From: a virus
Length of the DNA stretch: 20,881 nucleotides
Strand: one strand, 5' to 3'
IMG/VR virus record: IMGVR_UViG_3300043425_000906
Location: 1 to 20,881 of that record
Shown: positions 7,326-12,607 of the stretch, piece by piece
Position numbering within the stretch: position 1 is the first letter of the stretch
Layout of the letters: each line of letters begins with the position of its first letter
The notes under the pieces: generated by a model
What the model was told of the DNA's origin: nothing
Seen by the model: only the letters and a program-made list of their open reading frames with translations
Database searches by the model: none
Program-made: the position numbers and the translations under genes

Positions 7326-9173
7326 TTACACGGCGGTCATCTTGATATTCACTTCATAGGGGTCTTCGTTCTCGTCGTTGTTTTGCAGTGTCAGGAATTC
7401 AGTGAAGGTGCCAGCCGCCAGCGGTGCGTAGCGCACCACCATGGTCGTGCTGCCACCTGCTGCCACGGGGGAGGTTGGTGCTGTCTGCACGCTGAAGTAG
7501 CCCACCATGGCATCGGCAGTCACCGTCAGCGGTGCCGTGCCAGTGTTTTCGATGGTCAGCGTGATGTCCGTGGTCATGCCTACCGTGGTCGTGCCAGCCG
7601 GGAAGATTTCGCTGCCATTGGCGTAGCTTGTGCCCAGATATTTGAGGTTGATCTCCGGCACCAGCACCGTGCCTGCCAGATTGATCGTGTGCGGGCTCTG
7701 CGGGTCGTCGCTGGTGATGGTGAGCACGGCGGTCTTGCTGCCGCTCGATGTCGGGCTGAAGGTGACAAGCTGTGTCTCGCTGCCATCCACGGCCACGGAG
7801 GTCGGCGAGGTGCCGAGGGTCCACTGGTTCGCATTGGTGCCACTGAGGGCGATGCTGGAGATGATGAGCGGCATGGTGCCGTCATTGTAGATCGTCAGGG
7901 TATCGGCATCGCTGCCGCTCACGGTGGCGCTTTGGGTATTGGTGCCGCCGCTGGCGATCACGGTGCTGCCATTCTGCACGCGTATTTCTGGCTCGCTCTG
8001 GGCCATGAACTGCGCCGTGTTGCTGTTGGTGCCGCCGTGTTTGATGCGCGCATAGTATTGACGCCCACGGGTCAGGCCCGTGACATCGTAGGTGGTCGCG
8101 CTCGTGCTCACGCTCACATTGTTCAGCAGGAAGCCACGGCTGAAGTCGGGCGTGGTGGACACGTCCAGCGTAGTGCCACTGGCAGCGGCGGCAAAGGAGA
8201 GGCGCACGCTTGTCACGGTCAGAGAGGCCCAGCTCAGCACCAGACTCGACACCACACCCGCCGTGCTTGGGGCATCGATCGTCACCGTCGTGGTCAGCCA
8301 GCCGCCAAGATACGGCCGCACATCCACGTCAGCGATTAATGTGGCGGGCCAGGCGACGGGACTTGTGGCGGGCTCGATCCATGTAAAGCCCTGCTCGCTG
8401 AAGTAATAGTTCCCATGCAGGCAGCTTTCCACGCTGACATTGAAGTCCACCCCATTGTAGGAGATGGGCCGTGGCAGCAGCACCGTAGGCACCGGCAGGT
8501 AAGGCGCACTGCCGGAGGCGGGCCAGTTGGCATCTCCGTCAAAGGTCGGCTTCACGCTCGTCCAGCGTTCAGTGATGGTGGCCTTGCAGCTTCCATTGTA
8601 GCTAAAGGACTTCCAGACTGGGTAGAAGATGTATCCCGTCACCGCACTGAAGGCATCCGCTGGATCAGCATAGATGGGCCGGACGAATAGCGAGTCCAGC
8701 ACGGGTGGCCAGTAGTGGCGCACATGCTTGTAATGCACCCGCTCCTTGAGTCCGCTCGCGGCATCGCCTGCCAGTCCGGCGGCCTCGCGGATGGTCTTGA
8801 TCATCCAGTCGGGATTGATCGATTCCACTTCGGCAAAGGTGCCGGTGCTGTCGATGGCTGTGGCATTGGTGCCCGCCGCCACGATCTCGCGCGTGGTGGT
8901 GCGGATGGTTCCGGTGTCCGGGTCGATGCTCTTGCTCACCATCTGGGAGCCGAGTTCGATATACATCGGATACTGAAACCCCTCCTCTGCTGGTTCAAAG
9001 CCAAACAGGATATGATTCGGGTAATCCGCCGCAGGCGTGTAGGCCTCGCCGATGGTCATCCGCTTCGCCACGTCATCACGCACTTTCTTCCCCCGCAGCA
9101 GCAGGTTCTTGAGCGGTTCACCGAAGCGCAGCGTGCGGTTCGGGTCGTCGCCATTGATCAGCCAATTAGCCAT
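7326..9173 (-). CDS. Probable tail/receptor-binding protein with FN3-like and two ASH-type Ig domains, 615 aa
   Basis: Residues 1-300 look like a phage virion domain (MANWLINGDDPNRTLRFGEP...), including an aromatic, Pro-rich central part. Residues 311-390 resemble a fibronectin-III/Ig strand pattern ending in YDVTGLTRGRQYYARIKHG. Residues about 394-502 and 506-615 are two tandem repeats of the choice-of-anchor D / ASH (ASPM-SPD2-Hydin) type: each opens with PEI and continues with TLTIYNDGTMPL or ITLTIENTGTAPL, then a (V/R)TFSP or VRYAPL strand and a closing TITSDDPQ or TLQNNDENE turn. These domains usually mediate adhesion. I infer a host-contacting tail or fibre-like protein exposed on the virion. 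The start overlaps the upstream gene by eight bases. The N-terminal family is unrecognised. Confidence 0.85.
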   Translation of the reverse strand: MANWLINGDDPNRTLRFGEPLKNLLLRGKKVRDDVAKRMTIGEAYTPAADYPNHILFGFEPAEEGFQYPMYIELGSQMVSKSIDPDTGTIRTTTREIVAAGTNATAIDSTGTFAEVESINPDWMIKTIREAAGLAGDAASGLKERVHYKHVRHYWPPVLDSLFVRPIYADPADAFSAVTGYIFYPVWKSFSYNGSCKATITERWTSVKPTFDGDANWPASGSAPYLPVPTVLLPRPISYNGVDFNVSVESCLHGNYYFSEQGFTWIEPATSPVAWPATLIADVDVRPYLGGWLTTTVTIDAPSTAGVVSSLVLSWASLTVTSVRLSFAAAASGTTLDVSTTPDFSRGFLLNNVSVSTSATTYDVTGLTRGRQYYARIKHGGTNSNTAQFMAQSEPEIRVQNGSTVIASGGTNTQSATVSGSDADTLTIYNDGTMPLIISSIALSGTNANQWTLGTSPTSVAVDGSETQLVTFSPTSSGSKTAVLTITSDDPQSPHTINLAGTVLVPEINLKYLGTSYANGSEIFPAGTTTVGMTTDITLTIENTGTAPLTVTADAMVGYFSVQTAPTSPVAAGGSTTMVVRYAPLAAGTFTEFLTLQNNDENEDPYEVNIKMTAV

Positions 9174-9498
9174 GGTCGATGTCCTCCGAGGTCAGGGGTT
9201 GGGTCAGCTCGGGTGCGTCCGGCATGTCAGCCATGCCGATGTGTCCGCGCTTGGCGGTCATAGCCTGGCTGAGTGCCTGCCAGTAGTGCTGCATCTGTGC
9301 CACGCCGTTTTGCACTCCGGCGGAGTAGATGGCACGCACCGCCCAGTCAGCAGAGGTGGTTTCATCGCTCGGGATGGCTGCCGCAATGTCATCCGCTCCA
9401 GGACTGCGCAGGTGCCAGACATCAAAGCCCTGCACCGTCTTGAGTGTGCCGAGCTTGTCGAAGCCCGCAGTGGTGAGAAATTGAGCGGCGGGACTCAT
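9166..9498 (-). CDS. Hypothetical phage protein, 110 aa
   Basis: The start MSPAAQFLTTAGFDKLG is chosen because ATG 9498 overlaps the endolysin stop by four bases (ATGA); the longer frame upstream would lie entirely inside the endolysin gene. The chain has an N-terminal alpha/beta part (TVQGFDVWHLRSPGADD), a helical centre (GVQNGVAQMQHYWQALSQAM) and a disordered acidic tail. No signal, membrane segment or catalytic motif is seen. It links the lysis genes with the downstream adhesion gene, which it overlaps by eight bases. The function is unknown; from the position it could belong to either module. Confidence 0.75.
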   Translation of the reverse strand: MSPAAQFLTTAGFDKLGTLKTVQGFDVWHLRSPGADDIAAAIPSDETTSADWAVRAIYSAGVQNGVAQMQHYWQALSQAMTAKRGHIGMADMPDAPELTQPLTSEDIDHG

Positions 9499-9956
9499 TT
9501 GAATTCGAAGGCCAGCCTCCCTGTGTTGAAAAGGTATTGCTCCGCCTTGCGCCTGCGCACGAGTCCGGGCAGCACCTTGCCGCCGCCGCGTGTCCACTTC
9601 AGGAACTCCAGCGCCGCGCCACCCTTGTCGTTCTGGTTCAGCTTCTTCAGCAGCGTGCTTTTACCGAGCGCGCCCGTGTTGAAATGGAAGCTCACCAGCG
9701 CATCAAACTGGTGTTGCTCCAGTGGCACCTTCACCAGCTTCTCCACGGAAGGGGCGAACACACTCAGGTCATGCTTCAGCAGTTCCTCCGCCTGCGCCTT
9801 GGTGATCTTCCTGCCAGCTTTCACAGTGCCATCCTTGTGCTTTAGTCCGGTGTGTCCGTAGCCGATGGTCCAGACTCCGGCGGGGCAGAGGTAAGCGGTA
9901 AGGTAAAGCCCTTCGAAGTGCTTCACGAGATCGGTGCAGAGAGGCGAGATGTTCAT
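9495..9956 (-). CDS. Endolysin, GH24 (T4/P22-type) lysozyme, 153 aa
   Basis: This muramidase hydrolyses peptidoglycan glycan chains at the end of infection. The start MNISPLCTDLVKHFEG at ATG 9956 puts the family's catalytic pattern in place: Glu15, eight residues, Cys24, five residues, Thr30 (HFEG ... YLCPAGVWTIGYGHT). Cys at the second position replaces the Asp/Cys seen across the family. Downstream are HQFDALVSFHFNTGA and a WTRGGGKVLPGLVRRRKAE segment, both characteristic of the family. There is no signal peptide or SAR anchor, so export depends on the holin. The length fits the family norm of 145-165 residues. The start overlaps the stop of the membrane miniprotein by four bases. Confidence 0.96.
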   Translation of the reverse strand: MNISPLCTDLVKHFEGLYLTAYLCPAGVWTIGYGHTGLKHKDGTVKAGRKITKAQAEELLKHDLSVFAPSVEKLVKVPLEQHQFDALVSFHFNTGALGKSTLLKKLNQNDKGGAALEFLKWTRGGGKVLPGLVRRRKAEQYLFNTGRLAFEFK

Positions 9957-10039
9957 TGGCGGAAAGTGGCGATCACTCCCCACAGCACGAGCACCAGGCA
10001 AAGCGTGGCGAGTGAGATGGGCAGGATGAGAGGGTTCAT
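9953..10039 (-). CDS. 28-residue single-pass membrane miniprotein coupled to the endolysin
   Basis: The frame reads MNPLILPISLATLCLVLV followed by LWGVIATFRQ: one hydrophobic segment spanning residues 4-25 with a short basic end. Its TGA overlaps the endolysin ATG (CAATGA), a typical translational-coupling arrangement. AAGGAACC lies just upstream of ATG 10039, one of the few SD-like runs in this window. It sits between the tRNA and the endolysin. It may be an auxiliary holin/antiholin or a leader that meters endolysin translation; both are inferences. Confidence is moderate because of its size. Confidence 0.6.
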   Translation of the reverse strand: MNPLILPISLATLCLVLVLWGVIATFRQ

Positions 10040-10070
10040 GGTTCCTTGTGCTTGGTGCTTCGTTGAAAGG

Positions 10071-10144
10071 TAACAGGGGCAGGACTCGAACCTGCGGTCT
10101 TCTGGTTATGGGCCAGACGATTTAACCAACTTATCCACCCTGTC
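10071..10144 (-). tRNA. tRNA-Met(CAT)-like gene with C33, overlapping a membrane-protein gene
   Basis: The minus strand folds as a full 74-nt cloverleaf: acceptor GACAGGG/CCCTGTT (first pair G-U), a 3-bp D-stem GAT/ATC with GG in its loop, anticodon stem TCTGG/CCAGA around loop CCCATAA (anticodon CAT), a 5-nt variable loop, T-stem GCAGG/CCTGC with loop TTCGAGT, and discriminator A. CCA is not encoded (A is followed by CCT). Position 33, almost always U, is C here. The anticodon fits Met or, if lysidine-modified, Ile; the G1-U72 pair is unlike a bacterial initiator. The 5' 39 bases also encode the end of the upstream protein. Confidence 0.82.
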
Positions 10145-10294
10145 AGAAAGATTGTCCGGCGTGCTGTCGCCTAGCTTGTGGTGCTCCCATGCTGCGGCAG
10201 CATCAACCACCCAGAAGAGCACGAGCAAAGCCGCGAAAACCAGCGGCAGCAGCACCGCGATGGCGATGAGAAGGACTTGCAGCACGGTCATCAT
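10106..10294 (-). CDS. Small membrane protein of the lysis cassette, 62 aa
   Basis: Residues 3-31 form a long hydrophobic segment (VLQVLLIAIAVLLPLVFAAL onward through LVLFWVV), followed by a soluble polar tail with EHHKLGDSTPDNLSDRVDKL. ATG 10294 overlaps the lipoprotein TGA by four bases; ATG 10291 is an alternative start. The last twelve codons and the TAA stop lie within the tRNA gene: the stop is made of the final three bases of the anticodon loop. It may be a second holin, antiholin or spanin helper, judged from position and topology only. No family recognised. Confidence 0.65.
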   Translation of the reverse strand: MMTVLQVLLIAIAVLLPLVFAALLVLFWVVDAAAAWEHHKLGDSTPDNLSDRVDKLVKSSGP

Positions 10295-10515
10295 GGTGTC
10301 AGTGCCTCCCGCACGCGCTGCTGGTATTCGGCATCCGAGTGCCAGACCTCATCAGTCTGGGACTGGTATCGCCCTTGGGCTGTTTGGATCACGGTGCCCG
10401 CTGGCACCTTCAGGAAGGGCGGCGAGTAGAGCGTCATTGAGTCGGCGACGGGCCGGGAGGAACACGCGCAACTCATCAGCAGCGCGACGATCAGCAGGAG
10501 TATTGGCGGTTTCAT
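10291..10515 (-). CDS. Small lipoprotein, Rz1/o-spanin-like position, 74 aa
   Basis: A lipoprotein signal peptide is evident: MKPPILLLIVALLMSC, with lipobox L-M-S-C and Cys16 as lipidation site. The predicted mature protein is 59 residues and contains SPPFLKVPAGTVIQT and SQTDEVWHSDAEYQQRVRE. The gene starts inside the upstream 96-aa gene in another frame and runs past its end, the arrangement of Rz/Rz1 pairs, so an outer-membrane spanin subunit is a reasonable inference. It is not Pro-rich like classical Rz1, so another envelope role (for example superinfection or decoration lipoprotein) remains possible. The stop overlaps the next ATG. Confidence 0.75.
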   Translation of the reverse strand: MKPPILLLIVALLMSCACSSRPVADSMTLYSPPFLKVPAGTVIQTAQGRYQSQTDEVWHSDAEYQQRVREALTP

Positions 10516-10642
10516 GGCGGATGATTTTAAGCGTGAGGCGTTCCAGATCTCGGGAGGACTTCCATGCCGCCAGCCAAGGCACCACTTTCAGCGCCGCTGT
10601 GGCGGCCTGAAGGAAGGCCGTGATGGTGGCCAAGGGATTCAT
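10352..10642 (-). CDS. i-spanin-like helical protein, 96 aa
   Basis: Residues 5-28 form a moderately hydrophobic helix (ATITAFLQAATAALKVVPWL), weaker than a classical membrane anchor. They are followed by charged helical segments (SSRDLERLTLKIIRHE, then DRRAADELRVFLPARRRL) and a disordered Pro-containing tail. ATG 10642 overlaps the holin TGA by four bases. Holin, a helical protein with an N-terminal hydrophobic segment and an overlapping lipoprotein gene together match holin-Rz-Rz1 organisation. The assignment as inner-membrane spanin is inference, since no sequence signature of Rz is seen and the charged helix could equally serve another role. Confidence 0.7.
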   Translation of the reverse strand: MNPLATITAFLQAATAALKVVPWLAAWKSSRDLERLTLKIIRHETANTPADRRAADELRVFLPARRRLNDALLAALPEGASGHRDPNSPRAIPVPD

Positions 10643-10812
10643 GCGCCGGTCTTGTTGCCATCTTTGGAGGCGATGAGCCCGAGGCCAGCGAGCACGCCCA
10701 CGGCTTTGGCAAGCTCGTCAGCGTATTGTGGCAGCCAGGTGGCAGTGACGACTCCGAGGATGGTCACAAGTCCGGCGAGGCTGGTCTTCCAGTTTTTGAG
10801 GATGTAGTTCAT
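10639..10812 (-). CDS. Holin, small single/double-pass membrane protein, 57 aa
   Basis: The start MNYILKNWKTSLAGLVTILG at ATG 10812 lies four bases after the upstream stop; a longer frame exists but its N-terminus would overlap the upstream gene. One hydrophobic segment runs through residues 11-27, then a short turn (LPQYADELAK) and a second, Gly-rich one (VGVLAGLGLIASKDG), ending basic. This pattern is typical of small phage holins that place a lethal lesion in the inner membrane and let the endolysin out. The spanin-like genes follow directly, supporting the role. Family assignment is from pattern recognition and context. Confidence 0.78.
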   Translation of the reverse strand: MNYILKNWKTSLAGLVTILGVVTATWLPQYADELAKAVGVLAGLGLIASKDGNKTGA

Positions 10813-10816
10813 AGGA

Positions 10817-11275
10817 TTAGGGTCGGTTGTCGGTTTCTTGGTTCGGCGGTTCTCCGCAGCATTCGGCATCATTCGGCAAAATGCGGAAGTTCTTGGCGAT
10901 GGCCCAGCTCTTGCCCGCCTTCACAGGCGTGGGGTAGATGCGGCCAGCCGAGATCCAGTCGAGCACCGCTCGCTCCGTCACCTTCTCCCGCGCAGCGATG
11001 TCGGCGGTCGTCACATAGTCGCGGGCGGTATCCACCAGCTCCGTAGTCGGTTCCGTTTTCCCCACATTGACATTCTGGGAAACCCCGCCCTTGCCTCCAG
11101 TTTGAATCATGACGATCTGCATTTTAAGCACCGCGATGTCTTTGTCATGCCTCACAATGGACGACACCGCCCAAAGCGAAAAGATCGGTGCCGCCCAAAG
11201 GCTGATCTTGAAGATCCAGCCGTGCAGGGTGCCCAGCTTGATCACGCTTTCGGAGGATTCGTCAACGATGCTCAT
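10817..11275 (-). CDS. Membrane protein fused to an excisionase/MerR-like HTH domain, 152 aa
   Basis: A transmembrane segment (GWIFKISLWAAPIFSLWAVS, residues 19-38) is followed by a basic stretch and a short helix (DKDIAVLKMQIVMIQ), a Gly/Asn/Thr linker, and then DYVTTADIAAREKVTERAVL (86-105) with WISAGRIYPTPVKAG and SWAIAKNFRILP. That C-terminal unit matches AlpA/excisionase winged-HTH patterns (helix, turn, helix, basic wing). Basic residues after the membrane segment favour a cytoplasmic HTH. The start ATG 11275 overlaps a mini-frame stop. It immediately precedes the holin. Membrane-tethered regulator, lysis-timing factor or adapted protein-binding domain are the options; none is proven. 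Confidence 0.75.
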   Translation of the reverse strand: MSIVDESSESVIKLGTLHGWIFKISLWAAPIFSLWAVSSIVRHDKDIAVLKMQIVMIQTGGKGGVSQNVNVGKTEPTTELVDTARDYVTTADIAAREKVTERAVLDWISAGRIYPTPVKAGKSWAIAKNFRILPNDAECCGEPPNQETDNRP

Positions 11276-11346
11276 GGAGTCGAGGTTGTTTCTTCGGGTG
11301 GCTCTGCTGCTTCCTCAGTTGGTTTCGGCATCAGGTGCTCAAGCAC
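11272..11346 (-). CDS. Possible mini-gene or frameshifted remnant, 24 aa
   Basis: A GTG-started frame reads as a Pro/Glu/Thr-rich peptide with HLMPKPTEEAAEPPEETTST; the internal ATG 11331 would give 19 residues. Its TGA overlaps the next gene's ATG by four bases, as true genes here do. Upstream, ATG 11374 opens a different frame (MTASWEVHRCA, then stop) that a +1 shift would join to this one, so a 33-residue protein broken by a single base change is an alternative. Evidence is spacing and composition only. Confidence 0.3.
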   Translation of the reverse strand: MLEHLMPKPTEEAAEPPEETTSTP

Positions 11347-11378
11347 ACCGATGGACTTCCCAGGAAGCGGTCATGTTG

Positions 11379-11651
11379 TTACCAAGTGATGCCAATGTCA
11401 TGCCCCGACGGGTTGTAGAACGACACAAGTCCGTTGATGGCAGTGGATGTCACGGGCAGTCCGGTTGAATCATCCTCCCACCCGCTGCCGGTGAAGGAAT
11501 GGCTGGACAAAGTGCCACCAGACGAGTCGAGCTTACGAACCTGCAAGCCAGCAGGAAGGGCGCTCGCGGTTGAACAAGAGATCGTGGTGACATCCAGCCC
11601 TTGCGCATAAACAACGGGTTGGATGGGTGATAGGTTGGCGTGTAGATTCAT
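11379..11651 (-). CDS. Small beta-rich virion protein, 90 aa, paralogous to the FN3 protein's end
   Basis: The start MNLHANLSPIQPVVYAQG at ATG 11651 is five bases after the upstream stop; a longer frame would overlap that gene. The chain is beta-type, Ser/Thr/Gly-rich, without signal or membrane segment. Its C-terminal half, GSGWEDDSTGLPVTSTAING then VSFYNPSGHDIGITW, parallels GNWEDDFSNPSNGVSVSGSF and the end of the 204-aa neighbour: a GxWEDD turn followed by a strand-turn-strand run ending in an aromatic. I infer a duplicated domain, probably a surface decoration or fibre tip. No database family recognised. Confidence 0.7.
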   Translation of the reverse strand: MNLHANLSPIQPVVYAQGLDVTTISCSTASALPAGLQVRKLDSSGGTLSSHSFTGSGWEDDSTGLPVTSTAINGLVSFYNPSGHDIGITW

Positions 11652-11656
11652 GGTGA

Positions 11657-12271
11657 TTAAGGTTCGGTATCCCAAAAGGTGTAAGTTGAAGGGCCGCCTG
11701 AGTTGGCCAGGCCAAAAGATCCAGAAACAGAGACGCCATTGCTAGGGTTGCTAAAGTCGTCCTCCCAGTTTCCATCTCCAAGTGCGTAGTATTCGGTGCC
11801 GCCAATGTTCGCAATGATCCCCACGGGAACAGGCTGAGTCGCACCGAAGAAAAGAGTGCTCAATGTCCACGAGCCTGCGGGTGCCTGAAGGGTGGTGCTG
11901 ACGCTGTTGTTGATCGTATAAAAGCTGCGCGCCGTGACACTGCTGCTGAATAACGAGGTGCCTGCTCCGTTTGTGGCACTGATCCAGAAGTAATACTTTT
12001 CACCTGCCTGGATGCTCTCACCTGAATCAAAAGTAAAGTTAGAACCAGTTGCTGAACTGGTCAACACTGAGGCCGAACCAATGACATTCGTTGTTCCAAA
12101 TTTAATTTGAAAGGTGTCTGCTGACGGCTGAGATGTCCAACTCAACACAATCAGTTGATCCCCTGCCGTAGCTGTAAAGCCAGTGGGGGTTTCTGGCGCT
12201 GAAGCCCCAGCTCGCCGCTTCCACCGCAGCAGCAGCGGATAGGCGTCGTAAAGGCGGTAAAGGGCTTTCAT
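11657..12271 (-). CDS. Fibronectin type III domain virion protein, 204 aa
   Basis: A basic N-terminal helix (LYRLYDAYPLLLRWKRR, residues 4-20) leads to an FN3 domain at 25-118: PETPTGFTATAGDQLIVLSW, later ESIQAGEKYYFWISATNGAG, with the conserved Trp and Tyr. Residues 120-204 form a separate beta domain with LGDGNWEDDF, shared in outline with the 90-aa neighbour. FN3 domains on virions usually bind polysaccharide or help initial host attachment. The FN3 part uses A/T-ending codons much more than neighbouring genes, suggesting recent acquisition. It starts ten bases after the previous stop with no SD run. Confidence 0.8.
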   Translation of the reverse strand: MKALYRLYDAYPLLLRWKRRAGASAPETPTGFTATAGDQLIVLSWTSQPSADTFQIKFGTTNVIGSASVLTSSATGSNFTFDSGESIQAGEKYYFWISATNGAGTSLFSSSVTARSFYTINNSVSTTLQAPAGSWTLSTLFFGATQPVPVGIIANIGGTEYYALGDGNWEDDFSNPSNGVSVSGSFGLANSGGPSTYTFWDTEP

Positions 12272-12281
12272 GGGACGGGTT

Positions 12282-12599
12282 TTAACTGAGAGCGCGTTTC
12301 CAGGCGATGTAGCGGGCGGTGCCAGTCATGGCGACCACACTGACGGGGCCGGTGTAGTCGGTGATATAAACAGGTGGCGAGGTGCCATCATCAGCGGCCG
12401 TGCCTGCGGGGAGAATGAAACTGAAACTGCTGGTCGTGGCAGAGGCACCGAGCTTCACGGCCAGCGCGGCATCATCCAGATTCTGGATCACGCCCACCTC
12501 ACCAGGGGAGAGCGTGAAGACGGTGGCATTTGCGGTGGCGACGGCGTAGTTGTCCGGCGTGGTGCCAGACTGAAGAGGGACAGAGCGGACGGCTTCCAT
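12282..12599 (-). CDS. Small beta-type capsid decoration-like protein, 105 aa
   Basis: The composition (Ala, Thr, Val, Ser, Gly; almost no charge) and alternating hydrophobic pattern (NATVFTLSPGEVGVIQNLDD, AALAVKLGASAT, SFSFILPAGTAADD, PVSVVAMTGTARYIAWKR) indicate a single beta-sandwich or jelly-roll-like domain. Virion decoration or spike proteins, in particular ones that cap neck or capsid surfaces, often look this way, with an ILPAGT turn and a closing G-T-A-R-Y strand. The gene is eight bases from the adaptor-like gene and ten before the FN3 gene, both probably virion surface genes. Role inferred; family not recognised. Confidence 0.72.
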   Translation of the reverse strand: MEAVRSVPLQSGTTPDNYAVATANATVFTLSPGEVGVIQNLDDAALAVKLGASATTSSFSFILPAGTAADDGTSPPVYITDYTGPVSVVAMTGTARYIAWKRALS

Positions 12600-12607
12600 A
12601 AAGGTGA

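Noticed and set aside
7308-8339. 343-codon plus-strand frame rich in Gly, His and Arg
   Set aside because: Antisense to the ASH-domain protein; shadow of the codon bias.
9957-10001. 15-codon extension of the endolysin upstream of MNISPL
   Set aside because: It overlaps the coupled miniprotein; the family's N-terminus and the ATGA overlap fit ATG 9956.
10071-10144. tRNA as a prophage attachment site or genome boundary
   Set aside because: It lies in the middle of the lysis module with phage genes on both sides, and no integrase or repeated tRNA end is seen.
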